DNA from: Lineus longissimus
Taxonomy: Eukaryota; Nemertea; Pilidiophora; Heteronemertea; Lineidae
Assembly: GCF_910592395.1 (NCBI RefSeq)
Contig: NC_088322.1
Location: forward strand, 12,581,431 to 12,645,430
Reading direction: 5' to 3'
Length of the DNA: 64,000 nt
Of this stretch, positions 12,047 through 25,700 are shown one piece after another (the first letter of the stretch is position 1; the number at the start of each line of letters is the position of its first letter). The notes beneath the pieces are model-generated. The model was not told where the DNA came from and did not search any database. It saw only the letters and a program-made list of their open reading frames with translations. The translations under genes and the position numbers were made by a program.

Positions 12047-15000
12047 TTAGATGATCTTGTTCAGCAGAGCGTTGTGGATGCTCACGGTCTCGTCTCCTAC
12101 CAGAACGATGTCATAGTTCGCCTTGAAACATGGAAGCAGATGCTCAACCTGGAAAACAGGGAAATATGATTAATTCGTCACAAAATGCATCAGATCCTTA
12201 TTTGGACGGTTGTTTGAGGCAACGTGAATGCCTGGTTTTCTCGATGGAAAGAGTGATTTGTCTGTGAGAAGTCGATGGGGTTTTAGTACCATAATTACAC
12301 GTACATTCCAAAATCGGTTGATTTTTTACCGGACACATTGACACACAGCATCACATCATTGCATGTTGCCTTAATTAAGTTGCTTTACTTCACAAGCCGC
12401 TGGCTAAGTCTTTTAAATCAGGCATACAACTGAGATCTCTCATACTTGATGTCTATGGCAGGAAAGGCAAAGGTCCCTATCCTAGAAAGAAACGTCTTCA
12501 GCTTGCGACAGTCTACTCAATCCAAGCCATCGATGGTGTCACTTAGCAAATAAACCCAAACAAAGGTCAAACACCGAAGAACTAAAACATTATTGCAAAG
12601 CTATCGACTGACCTTATCACTATCATTGAGGAAACCAATTTTGAGGATATTCGTCACGTGTCCAGCACCATCGGCCATTTTCAGATCACCAATTGTATCA
12701 CCCATCAGTATCGCATTTTCGCGGCTTCGCAGTTTCCCGAAATAATCAGAGTTGCCGATAGCACCTTCATTTTTGTTGAACGTGTGAATGAGCTCTCCAC
12801 GGAAACCTCTCAGTAAACCCTGAAAAACATAATGGAGACAAATTAATCTTTACTGCACGTGGTCACGAGGCAAGTTACATAAAAAATTATACAGTGGTCA
12901 ATGAAAATATGTACTCCCTGTCAGGTACTGACGACAATTTGATGTTTACAATTTATTTTACTGCTCAGGATTCAATTTTTTCCTGCACTAGGCTCTCCAA
13001 TGCATTGACAGGAATTTAGACTTGCCCGCGGGGCTGCAGACTCGAGTCAGATTTCGTTTCCTTTTCACATTATTAACATTTTTTAGCAGGCAGTATCCCA
13101 TTGATTTTCTGTGAAGCCAGCTTTTAAAACATTCTGAAATCATGGAAGTTGTGGGTGTGTGCGTCTTTGGGAGCCAAAGTGGGCAGGGATGCAGCAAATA
13201 ACATAGGGAGGAAACACAGACAAAGCTGGGGAGAGGAAGAGCAATTGTACATGCAATTGTTTTATGTGGCAGGGGCATTAGGAGGACTTGCTGAAGGCTG
13301 AGTTCTGGGGCAAGTCTGCAGTGATGGAGATTAGCTGTGAGCAATCGAGGCGATATGTGGTTGGAGATGGATTTCAGGGCCAAAATGGAGATGAAATAAT
13401 AATAATAATAATAATAATAATTGAGTTCTTATATAGCGCATTCCCAGGTTCCCTGCTCAATGCGCTTTTGGGACTACATTATTATCATCCCGGTCTCCAC
13501 AGAAATCAATCTGGGGTTTCAATGAGCAGCTACTGAGCGCTCGATTGAACTCGACCAGTAGGAAGTTTCTAAGTGGCGACTCAGCCGGGAATCGAACCCA
13601 CGACCTTCCGGTTATGAGACCGGCTCTCTGCCATTGCGCCACCGCAAATGGAAAAGGACGTCTGGGATGAGATGGAGATAAGCAGCAATGGAGATGGAGA
13701 TGACTTTTGGGATGAAATGGAGTGACCTGTTGGCTGAGATGGAGATGATTCTGTGACAATATGGGGGTGACCTTTGGGCGGAGATGGAGATGGCCTCTGG
13801 GACAAAATTGAGATGACCTGTGGGCAGAGGCAGAGATGACTTCTGGAAAAAAATGGAGATCACCTGTGGGCCGAGACGACTTCTAGGACAAAATGAAGAT
13901 GACTTGTGAGAAGGGATGGAGATAACTTCAGAGACAAAATGGAGATGACCTGTGGGCACAGACGGAGACGACTTCTGGGACAAAATGGAGATGACCTGTG
14001 GCCAGAGATGGAGATTTCTGAGAAAAAATAGAGAGGAGCTGAGGGCAGAGATGGAAATTACTTCCCAGACAAAAGGCAGATGACCTGGGGTGGAGATGGA
14101 GAAGACTTCTGGGACGAAATGGAGATGACCAGTGGGCGGAGATCAAATGATTTCTTGGACAAATGGAGATGACCAGTGGGCGGAGATGAGGACTTCTGGG
14201 ACAGAATGGAGATGACCTCTGGGTGGAGATGGAGAGGACTTCTGGGACAAAATGGAGATGACCTGGGCGGAGATGGAGAGGACTTCTGGGACAAAATGGA
14301 GATGACCTGTGGGTGGAGATGAAGACGATTTCTGGGGCAAAATGGAGATGACCTGTGGGTGGAGATGAAGACGATTTCTGGGGCAAAATGGAGATGACCT
14401 GTGGGTGGAGATGAAGACGATTTCTGGGAAAAAATGGAGATTACCTGTGGGCAGAGACAGAGATAACCTCTGGGACAAAAATGCAATGAAATGGAGATAA
14501 CAGGTAGGCAGAGATGGGGGTGACTTCGTGGACAAAATGGAAATGACCCGTGGGTGGAGATTACTGCTTAAGACGATGTAGAGAGGAGTTGTTGGATCAG
14601 TGGAGATGGAAGGTTAAGGGATATTACTTTTTATTAGAAAACAATGAGATGTAGTTAAACATGCTGTTTGTTATTTTTTATTACATTTTCTTTATTAGTC
14701 TTTCAGACTTGCATGCACCGGGAAAGGGGACGGCTCCAACATGCGTCAATTCCTTATATGCGAGTTCATTTTAGAATCCATCGTCTGGAATCCAACTGAC
14801 GATAGTAATAAAGTGTTCTTGCACAATACCATCTGGTCGATTTAAACGTCCGAGAAGGTGAACGCCCAATAGGCCCGGCCCGGCAGCAAGAGCCATTTAA
14901 GACACCCCCGGCAGAAACTGGCTTCACAATAGTCTCGACCAATGCATTTCACTGGTCCATAAACTACACATGTGCTTCAGGAGCACATTTTCATCCTGGT

Positions 15001-18000
15001 TGAGCGAGACTTACAGATCCATTGAAGTCCATAAAGTTTGAGACAATTTTCATGTTGTCATAAATTCCAGTGTGAAACTCGATAATTTCTTGAATGATAT
15101 CACCAATTCCTGCCGAGAAGATGAGAAGAGGGATGCTGTTCTTGTCAAGGACCTTGAAAAAGCTGTCGCAGCCCTCCCTGAAAATTAAAACAGAGAAGCA
15201 TTTTAAGTTCGAACACGCACAGGGGCACAGCAAGGAGCAAGACAAAGTGAGAAAGAACGGGTGGGTTTTTTCAAATAGGGTCAATATACCCAAAGCGATT
15301 TCATACCTGAGTTTAGATCCAGATTCCCTTACTATCCTCTTTAGCTCTTGCTGCCGGATGTTACAAGCGACCATTAGCTTGTGGGCCTTTGTGTACCTGC
15401 AACAAGGAAAACCAAAAATTTGAATGAAATACATTGATAACGTCTTCGAAAATTGCAATTTGGTAGAAATGTGGCAGAAAGAGTGGTTTCCTGTGTGACA
15501 TAATCACCGGCCATGTTTGAGGGACAGAAAAAAGAAAGCAAGCCCAAATGACCAAGACAGGGATTTGCGCCTCATGTCCCCTAAATCAGCCATTGCTCAG
15601 TCCTTGATTTGATCTGTTCAAATTCATTGAAAGTTTGAATACACGGCAGGTTTATTTTATGTAATTTTGCCAAACCAGGGAGGGGAATTCCCATACTATC
15701 TGATTGAGCCTGACAGTAAGAATCAATCTAGATCTAGACATAGACATGAAATAACAATCTTCTCCGCACCAGATTTGATTTTGTTCCAAACAATCATATT
15801 TGTAGCACTTAAAAATAAAAGTGCACTTTATCTGAATATATATAATCTATTCTGTTTTTTTAAACTTCCTGCCCTAATTGGTTGACATAATTTTCTCCAC
15901 ATTATAGAAATTTCAATCAAAAATCAATAAACTCACAATGACCACTCAGCACAATCGATTGGCATTGAAGTTGACTGCCAATAAATAGTGCTCCATGACT
16001 GTCTCATGTGATCCCGTGTGTGACAGAGAGAATGTTCATGATACAACATGGGAGTAGTTCACAAGTGACGTTCAGAATTACATGTACATCATTTCTATAT
16101 TCTTCAAGCACGCAGTGTTGGCAGGCAAATTTTCCAACCCGGGCCGAGGTATTGGCATGCAGATCACACCAGTGCATAAAAAGCTAGCACCAGTAACAGC
16201 TGCAACTGCTGTCTGTGCAGTCAATAGACTCTCACAGTCCACTCCAATTTCTATGCAATGATCACCGCATTTCAACCTGTCCCGGGCATTTCAATTAGCT
16301 TTTATTAGCTCATGACCAATGCTAATTGTTACAAGGAGAGGACTTTGTTTCCCTCTGCCCTCCTTTGCACATCACTGGGAACGTAACAACCAGCGTTCTC
16401 CACAAGGTCAATTGTCAGGGCATCCCACCTATACCTTGCTATAGAATTTTATAAAGGGTTTCTATTGGGCCACTCAAATTTAACTTGCTGTCTACCCTAC
16501 ATACCTTATCTTGCACACTGACACAACCACTTGAATATCAGGGTACCACCCTACTTTGACAAAACTCTGTGGAAAACTCTGAACGTCAGCAAAGAAGTCG
16601 AAAAATGTCATCAAGAAGCGACAAGACTCGATACATCTTCATCTCTGAATCCCAATGAGATACACAACTCTATATGAATCCTGATTGCCAGCACTTACCA
16701 TTCAACCATGTATGGTTTTTTCTCATCAGATGTTAAATCTGGGTCCATCTCGATGGCATAATATTTGTTGCGCAATGTAGTTGCCTGAAAACAAGAAAAT
16801 AATTGTTAGAAAACTGAAAAGATATGTGCTGCATTAGTCCAAATGACGATAATGATTTCCAAAATCAGCCCTCTTCCTTCTTGACACTTCAATTGTCACT
16901 CACCTCTATCCGATAAGACTCTGGCAAAAGTGTGCTCTCATCAATGATTCCATGACATGTCGGTACGATATCTCCCTCGAACGAGAATCTGCTCAACGTT
17001 CTGTCAAAGTCGGCTATTACTTGCAGTTTGTCTTTTCCACCCTCAATGAGTGCTTCGATGATGGATGCCACCCGCTGTGGGTCTTCCATGTGGACGTGGG
17101 GGGCTTGAAGCTCCTCCATCTGCAAAAGTAACCCATAATAATAGTGAAAGATTGACATTTTCATATCATTTATAATCAACTAGGCTACCACTGGATAAGA
17201 AAATCTTTTCCATAAGCACCTAAAGCCCGCTACACACGAGGGATTTCTCACCAACTTAGTTGGTTTTAAAATTAAGAACAGGTGCACAGGTGACTGGAAG
17301 TTGAGAGTCGTTCAATCCCAGCAATATTTAGGTCCTGCACTATATTTAGGCCAAAACCTTGGTCAAGGCTGAGTGCAAATATCTATTATTTCTGGCGGGG
17401 AAATCTTAGATCTAGAAACATTGCTGCCAATGATTTTGTTGTGTACAATGAAAGGAAGAAAAAGAAGATTTTATCTACTATTGTAAAAAGTATCAGTGAA
17501 AAGAGGAAAAGGAGAAATCGATGGGATAATAGGAGGTTTTGGGCAAAATCGTGGATTATGAGAAGGTACAGCCTTGGCGCCTATAAAGATAAAGAGTCAA
17601 AATATGGCCCAACTATGTTGTTGACTGAATCACACAGGAAATTTCTCCCCCACACTCCTTATATAAAAAAAAAATCCTTATATAAACAAAAGATGTCGTC
17701 GAGAAATAGAACAAGTCAGCAGTACAGCCAGCAACTCCAACCAATCGGGCAAAGTATCAGTTACCTGGTCTGGATTCCTGTTATGAATTAAAATTCCAAC
17801 TAAGTTGGTGAGAAGTCCCTCGTGTGTAACGGGCTTAACAAGGCAAGTGGCTGCTTTTTAGCCCCAGCGGTCTGATATCTTGGCAAGTGTAGCGTTTATG
17901 TGTCTGCGTTGAAACTTACGCAGTGTACAGAGAATATCAAAAGGGCAAACCCTTGTGAGGTTGTTTTTAAATCCAGTTCATATTCGCAGCGCAGTGGTCA

Positions 18001-19971
18001 TGGAAAGTGAGGTCTGTGTGATCGCAAAACGGGTTCACCATATCAGATCAAATTTGGGGGAGGTGCACCGTAAACTGAGGCATGCGATATACAGGAAAAT
18101 GACACGCAGTTCTTCAGTGGTATGGGCGGAGGCTATGGAGGCAATACCACTGGAAGTTCAGTAGTATGTGAATATTCTGACCATAATGAACCCTTGTAAT
18201 GTAATCACTACCGGTAATCATCAAAAATCATAACAATCATACTGTGTAAAAACATTGTGGAAAAATTACATCAAATCAGTCTATGATGCTATGTTTCCCT
18301 TTCCAAAATTCTATAAAAATACTCTACTTTCACTGATCTGAATCTTGTCAGTTTTAAAAATACTTCAAATCAAATCAAATGCCAAGACACTGAAATCATG
18401 ATCAGTGTCGTCAACCATATGTCTATCAAACTGAACATGCTGAATTGCATCGAAAGACCGTCAGCATTAGGGTATATAGTATTCAATCTAGGTTTTAGAT
18501 TGAATCTTCAGAACGGTTTTACTTACTTGTTCAATAACCAATGATTTCTCCAAATCAACAGTCATATCAGTACAGCAAGAATCCGAGGATGGGATCTTCA
18601 TTTTCACAAATATTTGACAAAATCAGACGCACAGAGGAAAACACGATCCAATATACAGAAACTTTTGGACAAGAAATAGAATGAGATGATCCACAAAGTA
18701 ACGATTACGATGCTTTTCCTGAGGTCACATCAACTGGACTGATCTGGTATATTCAGGACATTCAATAATAAACCAATCATTGATTGTTTTGGCATCTAGA
18801 AATGAATCGAAACCAGGACCAGAACTAAAACCAAATCTAAACTGGGTCACCACTTGCCCTGACAAGATTCAATGAATCCTTTCCAGGGAAAGTTTCACGG
18901 TTGAGCGCATCGTAGGACAATGGTACACACGTAGGCCTTGGCCTAGCAACCTATTATGTGGGTCATGCATGTACAAGTACAAATATTTTATGTAGGCCTA
19001 AGCCTAATCATGCTAATGCAGGGTGTTTCTGAAATCTGAGCACTTACACCCAGAGAATCTATTCCCCAGATGGCCGAGAATCAGATAGATAGCAGTGGAA
19101 CCTCCCTTAGCGAACACCTCTCTATTCATGACAACCTCTCGATTAAGGACACTTTAGATCGTTGCACTTGATTTGGATAACATTTACGAAGACGTAGCGT
19201 CACTTCACGTTACAGTAATGTAAAACCGTCAGAGATGTAATGCATCGTGACTTGACGACGGCCAACACCATGTTATGTAAACGTTGTTCCCAATCAAGTG
19301 CATGCATGAATCTATCGATTTGGTCCAAAATTGGTTGAGAGCACTGGTCAGTCACAAGGTGTCCTTAATAGAGAGGTTCTACTCTATTTTGATTTTTTCA
19401 ATCAGTTCATCGAACAGCCAGTGTCAGTGCATGACTTACAAAATTACAGTGCAGGAAAGTTTTTCATTCATAACATTTCTACTGACTGATTCAACGAATC
19501 CGACCCGTTTTTGATATTTCACAATGTTTACCATACTAGACCATCCTATTTTTTGAGGTGAATGAGGATTGACATTTCAGATAATCTACAACAATGAAAT
19601 CGACAAAATTAATTAGGCAATAGTCAGGCTATGGATAAAAAAACAATTTGGTGCCTAGGCCAGGGCCTGGTTTTCAAGTTTTGTCACACTCACAGCGTCA
19701 CAGTGCAGGATGATCAAGTAGGCCTAGGCCTAAACACTCCTCTGTCCTATCATTCAACAGTGCCTGGAACATGTCATGCATGTAGCATTGCATATGTGCC
19801 GTGGAAATACTGACATTTTTTTTTTTAGATTTGTCTCACTAAACTTACCATCAAAGATGCCCGTCTTCTTCGACGGTTTTTTTGTCCAAATACAAGTTTG
19901 ATGCCTCCTATGACAATCAGGCCTACAAATACACAGATCCAGAGAGCGAGTTTGTTTTGATAAAGCGGCAT
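12047..19971 (-). CDS. NT5C3: Cytosolic pyrimidine 5'-nucleotidase (NT5C3 / UMPH-1 family)
   Basis: Exons in transcript order: alternative first exons 19849-19971 or 18527-18601, then 16904-17119, 16699-16784, 15307-15396, 15015-15177, 12613-12819 and 12047-12148. All junctions are GT-AG and sum to 328 aa (membrane form) or 312 aa (soluble form). The enzyme removes phosphate from pyrimidine nucleoside 5'-monophosphates and belongs to the HAD superfamily. HAD motif I is DFDRTLSRF, with the nucleophile and acid-base aspartates. FSAGIGD is motif II (serine). [12 protein letters not shown] supplies the motif IV metal-binding aspartates, and motif III lysine is probably in the [12 protein letters not shown] region. 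The family's PTCHGIID and MVEWYTKAH blocks are also present. The second-last intron (12820-15014) carries a SINE and a minisatellite. Confidence 0.95.
12988..13395. other. NT5C3 intron sequence with a chance open frame
   Basis: A 131-codon minus-strand open frame crosses intron sequence next to the SINE. It has no splice context tying it to NT5C3, is rich in leucine, proline and serine, and matches no family I know. I treat it as non-coding intron. Confidence 0.5.
13395..13648 (-). mobile_element. tRNA-derived SINE, Met-like head, (ATT)n tail
   Basis: On the minus strand, from 13648 downward, the head reads GCGGTGGCGCAATGGCAGAG (A box). An anticodon-like stem-loop with CAT between CCGG arms follows, then GGTCGTGGGTTCGATTCCC (B box). 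The body follows and ends in GCGCTATATAAGAACTCA and an ATT trinucleotide tail (13397-13426). The acceptor-stem halves pair poorly, so this is a SINE head, not a working tRNA. Confidence 0.85.
13650..14565. repeat. 46-bp minisatellite in an NT5C3 intron
   Basis: The unit is of the type ACCTGTGGGTGGAGATGAAG, ACGATTTCTGGGGCAAAATG, GAGATG. It repeats about 20 times with a 46-bp period where copies are cleanest (14293, 14339 and 14385), and diverges towards the SINE side. Since 46 is not a multiple of three, the same Ser/Pro/His-rich peptide cycles through all three minus-strand frames. Those overlapping frames are therefore artefacts. Confidence 0.9.
18527..18601 (-). CDS. NT5C3: NT5C3 alternative first exon, soluble form
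   Basis: ATG at 18601 opens [20 protein letters not shown] and ends LVIEQ before GTAAGT. It joins in phase 0 to the exon at 17119, whose first codon is also ATG. It has no hydrophobic segment, so the product should be cytosolic. Confidence 0.75.
19090..19386 (+). mobile_element. MITE copy carrying inserted sequence
   Basis: The left end reads TAGCAGTGGAACCTCCC and the right end GTCCTTAATAGAGAGGTTCT then ACTCTA. Both match the MITE ends at 50078 and 50259. About 120 bp in the middle is unlike other copies. The copy lies in the first NT5C3 intron, between the alternative first exons. Confidence 0.6.
19849..19971 (-). CDS. NT5C3: NT5C3 alternative first exon, membrane-anchored form
   Basis: ATG at 19971 gives MPLYQNK, then a hydrophobic run [17 protein letters not shown], then a basic stop-transfer KNRRRR, ending ASLM before GTAAGT. 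It splices in phase 0 to the same second exon as the soluble form. Vertebrate NT5C3A has a long isoform with a hydrophobic N-terminus, so the arrangement matches the family. Confidence 0.8.
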
Positions 19972-19989
19972 ATGAGGGCAATTGCGAGC

Positions 19990-22262
19990 AAAATCAATAA
20001 TTCCAGTTAAAAATCAAAACTAGGCCAGCTCAGTATTGACAAGGTCAAGGCCGAATGGGCAATATTCTCCAAAATTAGAGTCTATATTTACATGTCACTT
20101 TGACATGAGAATTAATGTTTCTGGAGTTTTGAAGACACCTAGAATACGAGTAAGATATCCATATTTGTAACTTTATTCATTTATCATCAACCAATTGACG
20201 TGTAGCAATTTCTTTACAAGTGAAAGACACTTATCTTAAAAATTATAAAAAGCGATTTTGAGCACTGCAGTTGGAGAGTAGAATGCAGTATTACGGCACT
20301 GCTTTCCTAATAATTTTGTGGCGTTTGTATTGAGGCAGATATCAGGGGCAGTTACACAAAATAGCTATGTCATATATTAGCAAAGTGATATCTTATCGTA
20401 ATCTAAAAAGTGACAATGACAATATATGTGCTATTATTCATAACAATATAAAACTATTTTAGCACATCCGGAAGTAGACAAATTACCCGTGTGTGCATAC
20501 ACCTCATACCAAGATTTAGTACATTTCGGGAATGGTCCAAATCGCAATGGCTCTAAATTTTGAACTGAAAGAAGTTTTTTAATTCATATTTAATACCAAT
20601 TTTTGCCTCAAATAAGTAAAGATCGTAACATTTCTCTGAATCTAGATGAAGAAGACGTGCTTTAGTACTAACTGATTTGAGGAAAATGATGAAAAGAGCT
20701 TCCGTAAGTGAATTTACAGTGTTTGTTATGTGAATAATCAACATTATAGAGGGTGTACCAAAAAATAAGTGTCTGTTGTGTAGGGCCTTTGATGATTTAA
20801 ATAAAACAGCAGTATCATCGTGTCATTTTCTATGTTCGGAACGAGTTTACAATCCCCGATCACATCCCAAAAAAAGGTCATTGGTTGACTAACCAAGCAC
20901 CACTGTTCAATGGATTTATAGTTGAATGCGATCAAACTACGTCATTTCCGAGTTTAGCCCTATGTTCTTATGTGTTTAGTGTTATTGAATTCACTGCCTG
21001 TCGATGCTGACACTTGAAAGTTCAAAGTTAAAGTATCTATCATGATTATAATATCATTATAATCATACAATGTTATATAATTTTGCCCTTGCTTCACTTT
21101 TCAGTGTCCCAGTCATCCACATACCGTACTCATGATTTATTTGTTCACATAATTTCCCATACAGTGGCTTTCTATTTATCAGCCCACTACTCTAACACTT
21201 GGTATCACCTTCGAAATTCTTAAGATTTCTCAGCCAGGCAGGTACAACTATTCAAGCAAATAATACCCTGAATGCTCCTTTGTGTTCTCGTTGACATTAG
21301 AGTCTGCAATTCAATGCAGAATCTGAATACCCGCCAAATTCAGCTGTGGTGTGGGGAACCACCCGCCAGTCATATGATGCACTATCCACTCTCGGTGCAG
21401 GGTCTGTGATTTTTTCCTCCGAAAGTACTAACGGGGTATTATAAATGCCTCAAGATTGTTTGGATGTTTTTGTCTACAGGTAACACTGCTTTTCTATGAC
21501 ACACAAATTTTTGGTAGTTGTAAGTCTTCAAAAAAAGTTCAGTGTTTTCCCTGGCTTGAAAATCGAATTTTTTGGTGAGTATGTTATTGGTGATGAAATT
21601 TCTGAAAAACTCATATTTCACAAATCACGATTGTATGGACTAAATTGTTTGCTTATATCTGAGAGAATTATATTAAGATAATTTGTAAAATGACTCAGGG
21701 CAGTGAAAAATGTGATTCCTCTTTGGTTAATTTTTTAATGAGCCTCCTGGCTGCACCCTGCCTGTCAGGGAAAACACTGATTTATACTTGCTGGGTACCC
21801 AGCTATAGACATTGGTCTGGCCCTGTCATTGTGGATCATTGCATGTTAAAAGTTTCAGGAATAAATATTCATATAAAAAATAAACAGCATCCAGAAAGTA
21901 AGAAGGCCTATATATATATAACACACCTTTTAATGAAACCTGATTTAGTGTAAAAAAGACTTGAAAGAATTATTGGAAAGAATTGCTGAATCATCATTTA
22001 CTACCTGTGGTGAAATTCTTATGATTTAATCCTCTTTTGAAAGCCAAAATGTTAAGAAAACAATTTGACTGATTGTGATTATGCCCAGGCCCATAGCTGG
22101 CCACTGCTTGGTTGTATGATCACAGTGCCGTCTATATTTGGTCAACCTTTTAACATTTTACTGAGACATGCAGGGGTAGCCCCAACAAATCACGTTGACA
22201 TGTTATTGAGGTATTGTTTGAATTGAGCCAAACAGATATTAAGTTGATGTTGAAGTTTCAAG
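19990..22262. promoter_or_regulatory. Region between divergent NT5C3 and CCDC14
   Basis: No exon is convincing in these 2.3 kb. It separates the upstream NT5C3 first exon (minus) from the CCDC14-like gene (plus), so promoters of both are expected here. I see no clear TATA box, CpG cluster or conserved motif. The DNA is AT-rich. Confidence 0.35.
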
Positions 22263-22349
22263 ATGGTTATGCCAGTCAGAGTTCAAGTTCAAAAGGATAT
22301 TCAAAAGTGTTGCCATCTAAAGTTTTCTAAACCTAAATCTATGCTAAGC
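22263..22349 (+). CDS. CCDC14: Tentative first coding exon of the CCDC14-like gene
   Basis: The ATG at 22263 starts 29 codons (MVMPVRVQVQKD to KPKSMLS) ending in phase 0 before GTGAGT. That fits the phase 0 start of the next exon at 22726. No sequence conservation was recognised, so the choice rests on phase and donor alone. Another upstream first exon is possible. Confidence 0.35.
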
Positions 22350-22725
22350 GTGAGTTCTCTAATTTTGTCCGTCAAGCTGTCTGCCAAAAATCGCAAAATG
22401 ACAATTTTAATCTATGGATACTATGAAAAACAGCTTCTTCTCAATCTCAGGTGTTCAAATCTCCAACATTACAGCAGGTCTATGATGATGTCATGCGGAC
22501 ATTTTCGCCAAGGATGGCCTACTCTTTCTACTATGTTTGTGAGAAATGGTTCTACTAATGGTTCAATGCCGACATATCAAAATTTTGTGTTGTCAAGTTC
22601 CGCACCACTGCGGTTTTATGCCCAGGTACGGCAATTTTAAATGACGCAAATGGATGGGAATATTGGCTGATGTCTGTGTCATGGTGTATTTTCAGCCTTC
22701 AACTTTCTTCACTCTGTGATTGTAG

Positions 22726-25700
22726 GTACCAAACACGAAAAAACGAACAGCAGCGCCCGCGTCCACAAGTCAACGGAAAACGTCAAAAGTCCAGAAATCA
22801 GCATCCAAAATTGTTAAGGCGCCACCTAGAGCTGATACCGCTTACTCTTTGTACTCCATTTCTTCCGATTCTGAAAGTGATGACGCCCAGAAATTGAACA
22901 AGGATTTGAATAAGTGTGCACAATTGCTGACAGATATGTTGGATAGGGAACCAGGAAAGGCGAAGAATGGTAACAAGAACTTCATGAACCAGTCTCGACA
23001 TTATTCTTCATCTTACCGTACCGTATTACCTAGAACAAGCTTCTCAGTTCCCCAGCACCAATGTGCGGTGTTCTCCAAACCATTACAGAAAATGGAGGTG
23101 CACTATTAAAAATGTTTTTGCCCTTTTACCCCTCCTAAGACTTTCCCCCTCTTGAAAGTTGTTACGGTTTTTCACTAGCAGTAGCACCCCCTTCTTAAAA
23201 TTGGACCCAATGATTATGTTTTCAATAAAACCTTTAAAAAAATAAAAAATGGTTTCAAAAAGATGACTGAATTTTATATTTACAAACTCCATGGCAATGT
23301 ATGATAGAATATATCTTGCTCAAGTTTGATTGTCTATTCTTCAGCTTCTCGTCCAAAGAAGCCATCAAGATCCAAGTCTAAGTCCCGGACAGACAGACGG
23401 ACAGAAGATAAACCAAACCATGGCTCGGTGGCCGTGCGATCACAACCAAAACAGACTAATCGCAATCCATTGACTCCAGCAGACAACAACATCCAAGAAG
23501 GTACGTAAATTTTTTTACAACTGCAAAACTTCTTTTCTGATTCCACAAAGCTGGTTTACAAACAACACATTTAGCATCAGCTGAACTCTGCCATTGGTAA
23601 CATGACTTTCTCTCTCTTCTTGATTTGAATGTGGACTAGCGACTAAAGATTTTACTTGTGTTAATTTGATTTTCACGAGTAAATGTCCACCAGATTGCGA
23701 TACACTGGATTATAGGCCTGAACGCCACAAGTCGGTCCAGAGCATAAAATAAAACTGCCAAGCCAACAAGCTCTTCATATAGACAGAAGGATGAGAAGAA
23801 ACACTTGAAATTTATTCACCTCTAAACACTTTGTTTGCTCTTTCAGCCATTCCGTCGAGTAAAGGACAAGCTGATATGCTGTATGCCAGTTATGGCCAGC
23901 CATCAACTGCGTTTAACCACCGCCTATCGAGTTCCACTCCCGAGGCGAAGAACCAACAGCAGTACAATGCCGACCAAAACTGCCCTCCTCGGACGTTCAT
24001 ACATCCAAACTCGGCAGAAACAATCCGAAAAGAGAGGCTGAAGTACACTGTCCAAGGTCAAAATGGCTATCCGTCTCCGCACGTATCACCTAATGCAAAT
24101 TACCAATACCAGGTGTCACCACAGGGCGGTGTTACGGCCAATGTTGTCACGTCACCAGTGTATCACGGATATGGTCCTACCTCGAATGCTTTGCATCCTG
24201 AGCCCCAGCCGCCGTTTCATATACCCGAGGATGCCCAAGGTCAAGGTCGGATGAGGCATCGCAGCAGTACATTTCCTGTCGATACTGAGACTTTCAAGAA
24301 CTTAGCCGACAAACATTTCCAAACAACAAATGCAGCAAACGTTCCCCGACCAGCAAGTGTTGGCCCAACTGATGCCACCGGTTACCCAAATCAAGGTCTT
24401 AATCACGCCTTTATACCAAGAGACGATTATTACCTACAGACGAAAGGAGCATATCAAAGTCCTAACAAGCAGCTGGTCCAGTTTGAGTTTGAACAGCCAG
24501 TCCGAGACACTGAAGGTCAAGTCCCTGTGAGAAATGGTGAACCAGCCCAGAACTATCAAACTAATGATATGCCTGTGCGTGAGGCTCTAAGCGGGAATTT
24601 CCCTGCGAGCATATCTGCTCCATTCGTCTCAGTAAATGGAGTTTACACCTCCCCAAATATGGTAGCAGTCGATAATCAGCATTTTCAGAGTGCTCCTGGA
24701 AATTACCCATCCGCGCTGCCGCCTGCCAGTTTGATGGAAGGTCAGCACGACAACGACTTGTTGTTGCAAGATAGCAGCCAGGATGTGACGATGACAGATT
24801 TGCGTAGCGAGTCGACGTTTGTCCCACACGAGATAGTTCAGTCTGAGGAAGTTCTCGTTGATCAGCCAGGTGTTGGAGCAAGGCAGTTCAACCCGATGGA
24901 AGTGAGGAGTCGGTATGCGAGCATTCGATATTTGATTGGGGAGCTGAGAGCATTAGCTGGTGGTAAGTTTTCCTCCTTCATCACTTACTTTACGTGTACC
25001 TAACAACTTTAAGCATGTGACAGGGAAATAAATGCAGTGAGCTTTGCAAAAGAACAAAGACAGTGTTCAAAACATTTGACTGAAGACGGCCTCCAAGATA
25101 TCCTTTTCTTCTTCATTGTCTTTCTGGACGTTCACTGTGATGAGCCCACTAGGATGACATGAGCCTAGAGGCTTCAAAAGCACCACAGTGTAGCCTACTT
25201 AACTTACACTGGTCACAGTTTATAACTCTACGGAAGTTTCAATCATTAATTATCATTTAAGATAATTACATGTAGCCAAGCTTTCTAAGATTTATTTGCT
25301 GCTGCTGATAAAGTTTTGCTTTGAAGTTAATGTGGTCAATAAAGTTTCATCAAAATCGATTAAAATGTTCCAAACAAGCAACTTGTTTTCTGAAACAGTC
25401 AAAAGATGAAAGCCAATGTTTCATTCAGATGCTTTGATCAGTCCAATGTTCATACTTGTTTGATTAAGAATATCTACCTGGTAGTTAGTTAAAATATTTC
25501 AGCTTGTAGGTAATTAGTCTATCCTCAAGACATGGCTTTGGCATTTGCAGTATGTTTGTAATTACTGTCCACGCTAATTAAGGTGGTATCTGTCCAAACA
25601 AACTTTGATGATTTTGAAAAAGTGGAAGTTTTAATCCAATGTCAAAATTAAAAGATATTATCCATAAGACTATTGAAAAGTAATTTATTTGTGTCAAATT

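Noticed and set aside
13575-13648. Functional tRNA-Met gene on the minus strand
   Set aside because: A and B boxes and a CAT loop are present, but the acceptor stem does not pair and the sequence continues into a SINE body with an ATT tail.
13612-14535. Overlapping minus-strand ORFs of 120-150 codons with HLHF / SQKSS repeats
   Set aside because: They are products of the 46-bp minisatellite, which cycles through all frames, and they lie in an NT5C3 intron.
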